NCBI RefSeq assembly: GCF_025717065.2
Contig: NZ_JAOVZO020000018.1
Location: forward strand, 248,001-312,000
Length of the DNA stretch: 64,000 bases
DNA from: Tahibacter soli
GTDB lineage: Bacteria; Pseudomonadota; Gammaproteobacteria; Xanthomonadales; Rhodanobacteraceae
Direction: 5' to 3'
Notes under the pieces: model-generated
What the model saw: only the letters and a program-made list of their open reading frames with translations
Told to the model about the DNA's origin: nothing
Database searches by the model: none
In this document: in pieces, positions 20,153 through 31,246 of the stretch
Layout of the letters: each line of letters starts with the position of its first letter
Position numbering within the stretch: the stretch's first letter is position 1
Made by a program: the position numbers and the translations under genes

Positions 20153-21600
20153 GCCGCGCCTGGGAAGCCGTGATCGGGCTGGAGATCCACGCCCAGCTCA
20201 GCACCGCGAGCAAGCTGTTTTCCGGCGCGCCGACCGCCTACGGCGCCGAGCCGAACACGCAGGCGTCGGCGGTGGACGTCGCGCTGCCCGGCACGCTGCC
20301 CGTGCCGAACCGCGCCGCGATCGCGAAGGCGATCCGCTTCGGCCTCGCGATCGACGGACAGATCGCGTCGACGTCGGTGTTCGCGCGCAAGAATTATTTT
20401 TATCCCGATTTGCCCAAAGGCTACCAGATCAGCCAGTACGAACTGCCGATCGTCGGACGCGGCACGCTCGCCGTGCGCGTGGACGACGGCCGCACCATCG
20501 CGGTCGCGATCGAACGCGCGCACCTTGAGGAAGACGCCGGCAAGTCGGTGCACGACGCGTTCCACGCCGAAACCGGCATCGATCTCAACCGCGCCGGCGT
20601 GCCGCTGCTCGAAATCGTGTCGGCGCCGGTGATGCATTCGGCCGCCGAGGCCGTGGCGTACATGCGCACGGTGCACACGCTCGTGCGCTGGCTCGGCATC
20701 TGCGACGGCAACATGCAGGAGGGCTCGTTCCGCTGCGACTGCAACGTGTCGGTGCGGCCGGCCGGCACGACGACGCTCGGCACGCGCACCGAAATCAAGA
20801 ACGTCAACTCGTTCCGTTTCGTCGAAAAGGCGATCGAGTACGAAATCGAGCGCCAGATCCGCGCGATCGAGAACGGCGAGACGATCGTGCAGGAGACGCG
20901 CCTGTACGACCCGACGCGCCATCAGACGCGCACGATGCGCACGAAGGAATCGGCCGACGACTACCGCTATTTCCCCGATCCCGACCTGCCGCCGCTCGTG
21001 GTGACGAGCGCGGACATCGAGCGCGAACGCGCGAGCATGCCCGAACTGCCCGGCGCGCGCCGCGCGCGCTACGTCGCGGCGCTGGCGCTGCCCGAAGCCG
21101 ACGCCGACCAGCTGTGCGCCGACAAGGCGACCGCCGACTATTTCGAGGCGGTGCTTTCGGCGCTGCCGGGCGAGGCCAAGCTCGCGGCGAACTGGGTGCT
21201 CGGCGAACTCGCCGCGGCATTGAACGAGGCGCAGACGCCGATCGAAGCGGCGCGCGTCGACGCCGCGGCGCTGGCGACGCTGCTCGCGCGCCTGCGCGAA
21301 GGCGTGATTTCGGGAAAAATCGCCAAAGAAGTTTTCGCCGCAATGTGGAACGGCGAAGGCGGCGCCGACGCGATCATCGAGGCGCGCGGACTGCGGCAGA
21401 TTTCCGACACCGGCGCGCTGGCGGCCGTCATCGACGAAGTGCTGCGCGAGTTTCCGCAGCAGCGCGACGCGTGCCGTGGCGGACAGGAAAAACTGTTCCC
21501 CTTCTTCGTCGGGCAGGTGATGAAGCGCACGCGCGGGCAGGCGAATCCGCAGCAGCTCAACGCGCTGCTGCGCGAGAAGATCGGCCTGGAAACCGCGTAG
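20149..21600 (+). CDS. gatB: Asp/Glu-tRNA amidotransferase subunit B
   Basis: 483-residue subunit that phosphorylates and transamidates the mischarged aminoacyl-tRNA. The cradle domain shows [40 protein letters not shown] and [18 protein letters not shown] with the metal-binding cysteines. The YqeY-like tail includes [17 protein letters not shown]. The stop TAG (21598-21600) is five bases before a foldback repeat. Confidence 0.97.
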
Positions 21601-21605
21601 CGGCC

Positions 21606-21768
21606 AGTGGCCCGTAACAGATGAATCGAAAGTAGCTCGCTCGTCCTGGCCGCGCAGTACTGGCTGCTCACTCAGCCAATAGCGGTGCTATTGGCTTCGC
21701 TCCGCAGCGGCGTCCTGCACGATGCGTCCTTCGCGATACCTCTTCCGATTCATCTGCTACAGGCCACT
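21606..21768. repeat. Foldback element, family 2, copy B (163 bp)
   Basis: This is an inverted copy of the element at 3406-3567. The ends are AGTGGCC ... GGCCACT, with inverted repeats of about 27 bases and a perfect central 10-bp stem AGCCAATAGC/GCTATTGGCT at 21674-21696. The loop is GGT here and ACAA in copy A, while the stem is unchanged. It fills the gap between the convergent ends of gatB and the RCC1-repeat gene, whose TAG stop overlaps the last bases of the element. A bidirectional terminator role is plausible. Confidence 0.85.
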
Positions 21769-24019
21769 AGTCGACGCCGTTGCCGAAGATCCGATCGTCG
21801 AGCACGACCGTGCCGGGCGTGCCGACGATCACCTGGCGGCCGATGCCCAGAGGGCCGAGCAGGTCGTCGCCCCAGCAGCTCAGGCCGCCGCCGGTCGTCG
21901 TCGCGCAGGCATGCGTGCCGTTGATCGCGACCAGACCACCGGCGCGATTGGCAAGGCCGATCACCCATGTCGGCACCAGCCGCATCGTCCGCGGCGTACC
22001 GCCGTTGCCGAGGTCGCCCTCGTAGTCTCCGCCCCAGCACAACACCGAGCCGTCGTGGACCGCGCAGGTCGCGTCGTCGCCGGCCGCGATCGCGGTGACG
22101 CCGGCGTCGAGCCCGGTCACCGCGGACGGCGTCAGCTGCGTGTCGTTGAGGATGCCGTTACCGAGCTGGCCGTAGCCGTCGTAGCCCCAGCACTTCGCCG
22201 CGCCGCCGACGATCGCGCATGAATGCGAATAGCCGGCGGAGATCGCCGTCACGCCGCTCGCGAGTCCCTGCACGGGAATCGGCGTCGCGGTAAAGCCCGA
22301 ACCCGCACCGTTGCCGAGCTGCCCCGAGTCGTTGAGTCCCCAGCATTTCGCCGCGCCGTTGACGACGGCGCAGCCGTGATTCGGTCCGAGCGACAGCGAG
22401 TCGATCGTGCCGTCGAGCCCGACCGCCGGCAACGGCGAATTCGTATCGACGGTGGTGCCGTTCGCCAGCTCGCCGTTCGCGTTGTACCCCCAACACAGCA
22501 CGTCGCCGTTTTGCACGGCGCAGCTGCGGTTGCCGCCGGCTTCGATACGCGTGACGCCGCTCGCGAGCCCCTTCACCGCAACGGGTTCGTCGGCATTGTT
22601 GTTGGTGCCGTCGCCCAGCTGGCCTTTTTCGTTGTTGCCCCAGCACCACACGCCGCCGTTGACGACCGCGCAGCTGTGATCGTAGCCGGCGGCCACGGCC
22701 GTCGCGCCGATCGACAACTGGGGAATGGCGAACGGCAAGGGCACCGAGAGGGAAGCCCGGCCGGTGCCGACCGCGCCTTCGCCGTTGAATCCCCAGCACG
22801 ACACGCCGCCGCCGACGACCGCGCACGTATGCGCCGCGCCGGCCGCGAGCGCGCCGACGTCGGTCACCGCGACGGCCACGGGTTGCGTGCGCCACTCTCG
22901 CGAACCGTCGCCGGCCTGGCCGTAGGCATTGAAACCCCAGCACCACACGCCGCCGCCGGTGCGCAGGACGCACGTGTGGTAGCCGTGCGACGAGACGTTC
23001 TGCGCATTGCCGGCGAGTCCCGGCGACACGATGGCGACGTTGCTGTCCGGCCCTTCGCCGTCGCCGAGCTGGCTGTACAGGTTGCTGCCCCAGCAGCGCG
23101 ACGTATCGTCCGTGCCGACGACGCAGGTGTGCAGCGCGCCGGTCACGACGGTGCGCGCCGGCGCGGTCAGGCCGGTCGCGTCGACCGGCACGTTGCTGCT
23201 CGAAACGGCGTCGGTGCCGAGCTGCCCGTTGCCGTTGCTGCCCCAGCATTTGACTACGCCGCCGGCAGCAACGGCACAACTGTGAATGGCGGACGCGCTG
23301 ATCGACACGACACCCGCGGCAAGCCCGACCACCTGCACCGGCGTCGGCTCGAATCCGCCGGTAACGCCGTTGCCGACCTGACCCGAACCGTTGTTGCCCC
23401 AGCATTTCGCGGCGCCGCCGGCGATCGCGCAGGCGTGGAAGACGCCGGCCGAAATCTGCGTGACGCCGGCGCCGAGTCCGCTGACCGCCACCGGCGCCGG
23501 CCCGCCCACGCCCGAACCGTCGCCGAGGCTGCCGAGCGTGTTGTCGCCCCAGCACCAGGCCGCGCCGGCAACGACGGCGCAGGTGAACGTATCGCCGGCG
23601 GCAATCGCCGTCGCGCCGGGCGGCAATCCGGACACGGCCACCGGCACCGCCGTGTCGCCGGTACCGATGCCGCTGCCGAGCTCGCCGGACAAATTCGCGC
23701 CCCAGCACCACACCGCGCCGGACACGATCGCGCAGCTGTGCGTCTTGCCGGTCGCGATCGCGCTCGCCGCGCCGGGCAGGCCGCGCACGGGAACCGGCGT
23801 CGCGGTCGACCAGTAGTCGCCGGTGCCGAGCTGACCGTCCGCGTTGCGGCCCCAGCACATCACCGCGCCGTCGGCCTTGAGCGCGCACGAATGCCCGAAG
23901 CCGGACGCGACCGTCGTCGCGCCGGCGAGCGGCACGAGCACGTCCTGCGCACTGGCTTGCGCGGCGAACCACACCCATGGCGCAACGAGACACAGGCGGC
24001 TAGCGGTGGGCGAGAACAT
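21767..24019 (-). CDS. Secreted RCC1-repeat protein (14 repeats) with C-terminal tail motif
   Basis: Start chosen at ATG 24019, where a GGAG site lies about ten bases upstream and a signal peptide follows (LVAPWVWFAAQASA). The 750-residue protein is built from 14 RCC1 blades, each with a C-x-W-G-x-N-x-x-G-x-L-G core such as CWGRNADGQLG, CWGNNEKGQLG and CWGDDLLGPLG. Nearly every repeat has a second cysteine 8-12 residues earlier (HSCALKADGAVMCWG), so disulfides within blades are likely. Two seven-bladed propellers would fit. The protein ends in DDRIFGNGVD, similar to the LFADGFND end of the protein at 38893. Function unknown; surface or extracellular binding is likely. Confidence 0.88.
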   Translation of the reverse strand: MFSPTASRLCLVAPWVWFAAQASAQDVLVPLAGATTVASGFGHSCALKADGAVMCWGRNADGQLGTGDYWSTATPVPVRGLPGAASAIATGKTHSCAIVSGAVWCWGANLSGELGSGIGTGDTAVPVAVSGLPPGATAIAAGDTFTCAVVAGAAWCWGDNTLGSLGDGSGVGGPAPVAVSGLGAGVTQISAGVFHACAIAGGAAKCWGNNGSGQVGNGVTGGFEPTPVQVVGLAAGVVSISASAIHSCAVAAGGVVKCWGSNGNGQLGTDAVSSSNVPVDATGLTAPARTVVTGALHTCVVGTDDTSRCWGSNLYSQLGDGEGPDSNVAIVSPGLAGNAQNVSSHGYHTCVLRTGGGVWCWGFNAYGQAGDGSREWRTQPVAVAVTDVGALAAGAAHTCAVVGGGVSCWGFNGEGAVGTGRASLSVPLPFAIPQLSIGATAVAAGYDHSCAVVNGGVWCWGNNEKGQLGDGTNNNADEPVAVKGLASGVTRIEAGGNRSCAVQNGDVLCWGYNANGELANGTTVDTNSPLPAVGLDGTIDSLSLGPNHGCAVVNGAAKCWGLNDSGQLGNGAGSGFTATPIPVQGLASGVTAISAGYSHSCAIVGGAAKCWGYDGYGQLGNGILNDTQLTPSAVTGLDAGVTAIAAGDDATCAVHDGSVLCWGGDYEGDLGNGGTPRTMRLVPTWVIGLANRAGGLVAINGTHACATTTGGGLSCWGDDLLGPLGIGRQVIVGTPGTVVLDDRIFGNGVD

Positions 24020-24103
24020 CGGCAGGCTCCGGCGCGGCACGGCGCCGCTTTCGATTTCGAAACGCATTATTGCAAGGCGAACGGACAAACCGCTCGGAAC
24101 GGA

Positions 24104-24562
24104 TCACAGCGCTCGCTTCATGCCGATGTGGCTCGCGGCGAAACCGAGCCGTTCGTAGAAGCGATGGGCGTCGACGCGACGCCGGTCCGACGTCAGCGAG
24201 ATCGTTGCCGCGCCGCGTTCGCGTGCGCGCTCGATCATCGCGGCCATCAATTGCCCGCCAAGCCCGAGACCGCGCAGATCGCCGCGCACATGGACCGATT
24301 CGACGATCGCGCGCCACGCGCCGCCGTGCGCGAGGCCGGGCAGAAAGGTGAGCTGCGCGGTCGCCGCGACGGCGCTGTCGAGTTCGCCGACCCACAGTTC
24401 GTTGTCGGTGCTCGCCATGATCGCGTCGAATGCGGCGACGACGGCCGGCGTTTCCTCGACGACGTACGTGCCGCGCGCCCGCGCGACATCGTTGTCGGCG
24501 ATGATGCGCAGGAGATCGACGAGATCGGCGCGGCGCGCGCGGCGCAGGCGCAGTTCGGTCAT
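24104..24562 (-). CDS. GNAT-family N-acetyltransferase
   Basis: 152 residues starting at ATG 24562 (MTELRLRRARRADLVDLLRI). The acetyl-CoA loop appears as VRGDLRGLGLGGQLMAAMIE, followed by GAATISLTSDRRRVDAHRFYERLGF, a typical GNAT motif A/B pair. The substrate is unknown. It is divergent from the SDR gene at 24639, with a 76-base intergenic region. Length and motif order are normal. Confidence 0.88.
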   Translation of the reverse strand: MTELRLRRARRADLVDLLRIIADNDVARARGTYVVEETPAVVAAFDAIMASTDNELWVGELDSAVAATAQLTFLPGLAHGGAWRAIVESVHVRGDLRGLGLGGQLMAAMIERARERGAATISLTSDRRRVDAHRFYERLGFAASHIGMKRAL

Positions 24563-24638
24563 GCGTGAACCTCCGGCTTCATCTGCGCGTGCGCGCCCCG
24601 ACGACGCACAATACCATCCGCACTCCGGGGAGAATCGC

Positions 24639-25265
24639 ATGACTCCGACTTCCGCAACGTCCCTGCCGCGCGTCCTCGTCGTCGGCGCGGGCGGCACGCT
24701 CGGCCGCGCCGTCGTCGCCGAACTCGCGCAGCGTCACGACGTGATCGCCGCCTCGCGCACCGAAGGCGACGTGCGCATCGACCTGACCGATCCGGCAAGC
24801 ATTCGCGCCGCGCTGGAGAAAATCGGCCGCCTCGACGCGATCGTCTGCACCGCCGGCAAGGTGCCGTTCAAGCCGCTCGCCGACATGACCGCGGAACTGT
24901 ACGCGAGCGGTCTCGACGACAAGCTGATGGGCCAGGTGAACCTCGTACTCGCCGGTCGCGGGCATCTCGCCGACGGCGGCTCGATCACGCTGATCGGCGG
25001 CATCCTCGCCGAGCGGTTCATCCGCAGCGGCACGTCGGCCTCGATGGTCAACGGCGCGCTAGAGTCGTTCGTGAAGGCCGCCGCGATCGAGCTGCCGCGC
25101 GGCCTGCGCATCAACCTCGTGAGCCCGAACGTGTTCGCCGAGTCGATGCCGGACTATGCCCCGTTCTTCCGCGGCTTCGAACCGGTGCCGGTCGCGCGCG
25201 CGGCGCTCGCCTACGGCCGCAGCGTCGAGGGCGCCGAAACCGGGCAGGTCTACCGCGTGTTCTAG
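24639..25265 (+). CDS. Short-chain dehydrogenase-like protein lacking the catalytic Tyr-x3-Lys
   Basis: 208 residues, starting at ATG 24639 after a GGGGAGA site. The Rossmann motif VVGAGGTLGRAV is present, as are IVCTAGK (the NAG-like strand) and SITLIGGI with a conserved Ser. At the active-site helix the sequence reads SASMVNGALESFVKAAAIEL, with no Tyr and with Asn where Lys is expected. The protein is therefore either a non-classical SDR or catalytically altered. I recall similar short SDR-like proteins in other proteobacteria, so this is probably a lineage feature rather than a fresh mutation. Confidence 0.8.
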   Translation: MTPTSATSLPRVLVVGAGGTLGRAVVAELAQRHDVIAASRTEGDVRIDLTDPASIRAALEKIGRLDAIVCTAGKVPFKPLADMTAELYASGLDDKLMGQVNLVLAGRGHLADGGSITLIGGILAERFIRSGTSASMVNGALESFVKAAAIELPRGLRINLVSPNVFAESMPDYAPFFRGFEPVPVARAALAYGRSVEGAETGQVYRVF

Positions 25266-25357
25266 CCTCGACGTTGCAACGCCTGCGGTTACGCCGCGAT
25301 GCCGGCGCCGGCAACGCGGCTTTCGCTATCGTGCGCGACGGCTCACCGAGGACCGTC

Positions 25358-25843
25358 ATGAAACGTTCGCCGCTCGTTCCCGTTCTTGCCGCAGGCGCGC
25401 TCAGCGCGACGATCGACATCGTCTACGCGTGCAGTTTTCACTTTTTCAACAGCGGCGTGCCGCCGCTGCGGATTCTCCAGACGATCGCGTCGGGCTTGCT
25501 CGGCACCGCGTCGTTCGACGGCGGCGCGGCGAGCGGCGCGCTCGGGTTTGCGGCGCACTACTTCATTCTGATCGTCGCCGCCGGCATCTATTACGCGGCC
25601 AGCCGGCGCTGGCGCTTTCTCGTCGAGCGCGCGTTCGTCGGGGGCGTCGTCTTCGGCGTCGGCATCTGGCTCACGATGAATTTCGTCGTGCTGCCGCTGT
25701 CGGCCGCGCCGCCGTTCAAGCTGTCATGGTCGCTCGGTTCGGTCACCAACGCGCTCGTGCACTGGTTCGTGCTCGGCCCCGTGATCGCGCTGACGCTCGA
25801 ACGCCTGGCGCGCACGCCGGTACCACACGAGATGCACGAGTAG
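25358..25843 (+). CDS. Predicted four-helix membrane protein, function unknown
   Basis: 161 residues: MKRSPLVPVLAAGALSATID, FDGGAASGALGFAAHYFILI, FVGGVVFGVGIWLTMNFVVL and ALVHWFVLGPVIALTLERLA form about four hydrophobic helices. It resembles small uncharacterised inner-membrane proteins of the YagU-like type in general plan, though I cannot assign a family firmly. Its last 120 bases overlap the 3' end of the opposite-strand gene at 25724-26350. Confidence 0.7.
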   Translation: MKRSPLVPVLAAGALSATIDIVYACSFHFFNSGVPPLRILQTIASGLLGTASFDGGAASGALGFAAHYFILIVAAGIYYAASRRWRFLVERAFVGGVVFGVGIWLTMNFVVLPLSAAPPFKLSWSLGSVTNALVHWFVLGPVIALTLERLARTPVPHEMHE

Positions 25844-26350
25844 ATACGCCACCGCGCCGGCGAACGCGCCGAGCGCGAAGTGGCCGCGCGACTGCCACGC
25901 GACGATCGCTATCGGCGCGAGCACGACGAAAGTCTGCGTCGCCGACATCCACAGCACGAGCAGATGGCTCATGCGCACGCTGCCCGACAGCTCGTCCGGA
26001 TGCGCGCGCACGTACGCGAACAGCGCGATGTTCGCGAGGTGCCGCGCGTTGACCGCGCCGAACATCGTCAGCAACGCGCCGATGAAGAAATCGGTCAGCG
26101 ACGCATAGCGCAGCGGCAGGAAAGCGTCGAGCGCGACGAAGATCGCCGTGAACGCCGCGACGATCGCCAGATGCCGGGGATTGAACCAGCGCCGCGTCGC
26201 GACCGCGCCCTGCCACAGCGGATTGAGCTCGTAGTGTTCGATCTCGAAATGCCGCGCGTAGCCGCCGGCATGCAGGCGCGCGCCGGCGATCGTCAGCGCG
26301 TAGTCGAGCAGCATCAGTACGGGCACGGCGAGAAACAGCGGTCGGTTCAT
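25724..26350 (-). CDS. Predicted multi-pass membrane protein, function unknown
   Basis: 208 residues from ATG 26350. Helices include FLAVPVLMLLDYALTIAGA, LAIVAAFTAIFVALDAFLP, FFIGALLTMFGAVNARHLAN, LLVLWMSATQTFVVLAPIAI and FALGAFAGAVAYLLVHLVW. The last 35 or so residues are charged and low-complexity (RQRDHGAEHEPVHERVGD) and correspond to the region that is antisense to the neighbouring gene, so the true family domain probably ends near the final helix. No enzyme motif seen. It lies 64 bases downstream of the AraC-type regulator on the same strand. Confidence 0.7.
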   Translation of the reverse strand: MNRPLFLAVPVLMLLDYALTIAGARLHAGGYARHFEIEHYELNPLWQGAVATRRWFNPRHLAIVAAFTAIFVALDAFLPLRYASLTDFFIGALLTMFGAVNARHLANIALFAYVRAHPDELSGSVRMSHLLVLWMSATQTFVVLAPIAIVAWQSRGHFALGAFAGAVAYLLVHLVWYRRARQAFERQRDHGAEHEPVHERVGDRTERP

Positions 26351-26414
26351 GCGATCGTCCTGCGCGAAAGACGCAAGACCGATCATGCCCCAAACCGCGG
26401 CGGGCGGATGGCCG

Positions 26415-27242
26415 TCAGCCGCGCTCCCGCGCGGCGGCGGTTGCGATCCGGCTCGCGCGGTACGCCGCCGGCGTCGCACCGGTGACGGCCTTGAACTGCC
26501 GCGTGAACGCGCTCTGGTCGCTGTAGCCGCAGACCGCCGCGACCTGCGCGAGCCCGACATCGCGCCGCACGAGCAGGCGCGCGGCCGCTTCGGCGCGCGT
26601 ATTGGCGACGAGCTGCATCGGCGTGCGGTCGAACAATCGCTTGAGCAGGCGTTCGAGCCGGCGCGTGCCGAGGCCGGCGACGCGCGCGAGCGCGTCGATG
26701 CGTATCGGTTCGGCGTAATGCTGGCGAATGAAGTCGAGCGCGCGCGCGACGTTCGCGTAGCCGTCGGCACCGGCGTCGACCGCCGCGATCAGCTTGCAGA
26801 TGCCGCACAGGCCGACGACGCGGCCTTCTTCCAGAAGCGGAAATTTGTACGAAACGCACCAGCTCGCGCCGCCGTCGGCGTGCGGCAGCTGCTGCAGGCG
26901 GTCGTGCAGTTCCACGCCGTCGTCGAGCACCGCGAGATCCTGCGCGTAGCACGCCGCGCCGAACGCGCTCGGAAACAGGTCGCGCGCGGTGCGGCCGATG
27001 AGGTCGCTCTTGGCACGCGCACCGCACCGCTCGACCAGCGTGCGGTTCACCGCGACGTAGCGCGCATCGCGATTCTTGACGAAGAACAGCGTGTCCTGCG
27101 CGCAGTCGAACAGGCGCTCGGCCACGGCCGAGGCCGTATGCATCGACCACGAAACCGACGACATCGGCACCGGCAGTACCGGCGCCGCAAAGCCTCGGTC
27201 TCGCGACGCCCCCGCGTCGGGACCGGAAAAAATCGAGGTCAT
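26415..27242 (-). CDS. AraC-family regulator with N-terminal PAS-like sensor
   Basis: 275 residues. The N-terminal half looks like a PAS domain (FDCAQDTLFFVKNRDARYVAVN, GRTARDLFPSAFG, ELHDRLQQLPHADG, KFPLLEEGRVVGLCGICK). The C-terminal half has two AraC helix-turn-helix units: IRIDALARVAGLGTRRLERLLKRLF and LAQVAAVCGYSDQSAFTRQFKAVTGATPAAYR. A group of cysteines (CYAQ, SWCVS, GLCGICK) might sense a ligand or redox state. The start ATG 27242 follows a weak GGGAG; a downstream Met is possible. It is divergent from the secreted protease gene and may control it or the adjacent membrane protein gene (inference). Confidence 0.88.
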   Translation of the reverse strand: MTSIFSGPDAGASRDRGFAAPVLPVPMSSVSWSMHTASAVAERLFDCAQDTLFFVKNRDARYVAVNRTLVERCGARAKSDLIGRTARDLFPSAFGAACYAQDLAVLDDGVELHDRLQQLPHADGGASWCVSYKFPLLEEGRVVGLCGICKLIAAVDAGADGYANVARALDFIRQHYAEPIRIDALARVAGLGTRRLERLLKRLFDRTPMQLVANTRAEAAARLLVRRDVGLAQVAAVCGYSDQSAFTRQFKAVTGATPAAYRASRIATAAARERG

Positions 27243-27435
27243 CGCAACACGCTCCCGTCGTGTCGTCGCACCGCGCCGCGCGCGATCCGTCACCTCACCC
27301 ATCCGACAGCCCTGGTGTCGGAACCCGTCAAGACGTACCCCCGGCACGGTCGATAGTACCGCGGCTGCGTCCCCCTGTCGCAGCGCCGATCCTCCGAGCG
27401 TTCGCCATCCCCTGAACTCGCGTGGAGAACTATAG

Positions 27436-29787
<2,352 letters not shown>

Positions 29788-29810
29788 GGTAGAGACGCGC
29801 CTTCACCACG

Positions 29811-29897
29811 CTCGTCATTCCGGCGAAAGCGGAAATCCGGCTTTTGCCTTTGCGCCGAAAGCAAAAACCGGATCCCGGCGCTCGCCGGGATGACGAG
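29811..29897. repeat. REP/BIME-like repeat with inner hairpin
   Basis: The ends CTCGTCATTCCGGCG and CGCCGGGATGACGAG are inverted copies with one mismatch. Inside is a second stem CCGGCTTTTGC/GCAAAAACCGG with about one bulge. The unit starts 24 bases after the protease stop and ends two bases before the stop of the convergent glycosylase gene, so it probably terminates transcription from both sides. It is of the same type as the unit at 16998-17079. Confidence 0.65.
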
Positions 29898-29899
29898 CC

Positions 29900-30784
29900 T
29901 TACAACAGCTGGTCGATGTCCTTCGGCCAGCTGTCGTGCAGCAGGCGCGACAGCGCACGGTCGGCGAGCACCTTGCCGCCGGTCTGGCAGCGCGCGCAGT
30001 AGTTCGCCTCGTTTTCGGCGTAGACGATGCGCTGCACCGGCGCACCGCAGACCGGACACGGCTTGCCGTAGCGGCCGTGCACGGCCATCGCGTCGTGGAA
30101 CGCGGTGACTTTTTCCGGGAACGCCTCTGCGGCATCGTCGCGCAGCCGCGTTGTCCACTCGGCAAGAACTTGCTTCGTTGCTTCGTACAGCCGTTCCGCG
30201 TCGGCCGGCGCGAGCTTCGCGCCGAGCGCGAACGGCGACAGCCGCGCGCGATGCAGGATCTCGTCGGAATAGCTGTTGCCGATGCCGCTGAACAATCGCG
30301 GATCGGTCAGCGCGCGCTTGATGGTGTGGTTGCCCTGCGCCAGCCGCTGCGCGAAAGCGACCGCGTCGATCGCGAACACGTCGACGCCGCCCGGATCGAG
30401 CGCGGCGAGCGCCGCCTCGCCCGCCACGTAGTGCAGCGACGCGCGCCGCTTGCTGCCCGCTTCGGTGAGAAACAGCGTGCCGCGGTCGAATTCGAAGCTC
30501 GCCAGCGCGATCTTGCCCGGCGCCTTGCCGCCGGCGTCGCGCCAGCGCAACCGGCCGGCGATCATCAGATGGATCACCAGGAACCGTTCGCCCGACAGCG
30601 CCAGCACGATGCGCTTGCCGAGCCGGCGCACGCCGGTCACCTCGCGCCCGGCGGCGTCGCCGATCGGCGGATCGACCGTGCGCAGCACGAACGGATTGGC
30701 GAGCAGGACCTTGCGCAGCGCACGCCCGACGATGCGCCGCTCCAGATGTTCGACGTAGACGACGATGTCGGGCAGTTCCGGCAC
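29900..30784 (-). CDS. Fpg/Nei-family DNA glycosylase
   Basis: 294 residues with the N-terminal catalytic MPELPD (Pro2/Glu3), the H2TH region GNHTIKRALTDPRLFSGIGNSYSDEIL and a C-terminal zinc finger CPVCGAPVQRIVYAENE followed by CARCQ. These enzymes excise oxidised bases and cut the abasic site. The sixth residue is Asp (PELPDI) where canonical MutM has Glu (PELPEV), and the body differs from classical MutM, so I call it an Fpg/Nei relative rather than mutM. It lies ten bases downstream of the VOC gene and is likely in one operon with it. Confidence 0.9.
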   Translation of the reverse strand: MPELPDIVVYVEHLERRIVGRALRKVLLANPFVLRTVDPPIGDAAGREVTGVRRLGKRIVLALSGERFLVIHLMIAGRLRWRDAGGKAPGKIALASFEFDRGTLFLTEAGSKRRASLHYVAGEAALAALDPGGVDVFAIDAVAFAQRLAQGNHTIKRALTDPRLFSGIGNSYSDEILHRARLSPFALGAKLAPADAERLYEATKQVLAEWTTRLRDDAAEAFPEKVTAFHDAMAVHGRYGKPCPVCGAPVQRIVYAENEANYCARCQTGGKVLADRALSRLLHDSWPKDIDQLL

Positions 30785-30794
30785 GGACGCATCC

Positions 30795-31184
30795 TTATTT
30801 CATTTGCAACAAATCCCACGCGTTGCCGTAGAGATCTTCGAACACGGCCACGGTGCCGTAATCCTCGTAGCGCGGCTTCTCGCGAAACTTCACGCCGTGG
30901 GCCGTCATGCGCGCGTAGTCGCGCTCGAAGTCGTCGGTGTTGAGGAACAGGAAGACGCGGCCGCCGGTCTGGTCGCCGATGCGCGCGGCCTGCTCGGGCG
31001 TCGCGGCCTGCGCGAGCAGCAGGCGCGTGCCGGTACCGCCGCGCGGCGCGACCAGCACCCAGCGCTTGCCGCCGCCGCGGTCGGTGTCTTCGACGAGGTC
31101 GAAGCCGAGCGCCTGCGTGTAGAACGCGATCGCTTCGTCGTAGTCGCGCACGACGAGGGTCAGCGCGCCGATCGATTGCTGCAT
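30795..31184 (-). CDS. VOC/glyoxalase-superfamily protein
   Basis: 129 residues from ATG 31184 with a GGAG site. One VOC module: IGALTLVVRDYDEAIAFYTQALGF at the N-terminus and VAVFEDLYGNAWDLLQ at the C-terminus, with the metal-binding Glu position retained. Members bind metals and small molecules, and roles range from dioxygenase to antibiotic resistance. No substrate can be inferred. It is probably co-transcribed with the DNA glycosylase gene. Confidence 0.88.
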   Translation of the reverse strand: MQQSIGALTLVVRDYDEAIAFYTQALGFDLVEDTDRGGGKRWVLVAPRGGTGTRLLLAQAATPEQAARIGDQTGGRVFLFLNTDDFERDYARMTAHGVKFREKPRYEDYGTVAVFEDLYGNAWDLLQMK

Positions 31185-31246
31185 GACGGTCTCCGTATTG
31201 CCGGCCGCCACGATACCATCGGCGCACGCCGCCCCGGAGCCTTCGC

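Noticed and set aside
22223-24568. Repeated CCCCAGCA-type words that look like a tandem DNA repeat
   Set aside because: They are the reverse-strand codons of the conserved CWG motif in the RCC1 protein, not an independent repeat or CRISPR array.
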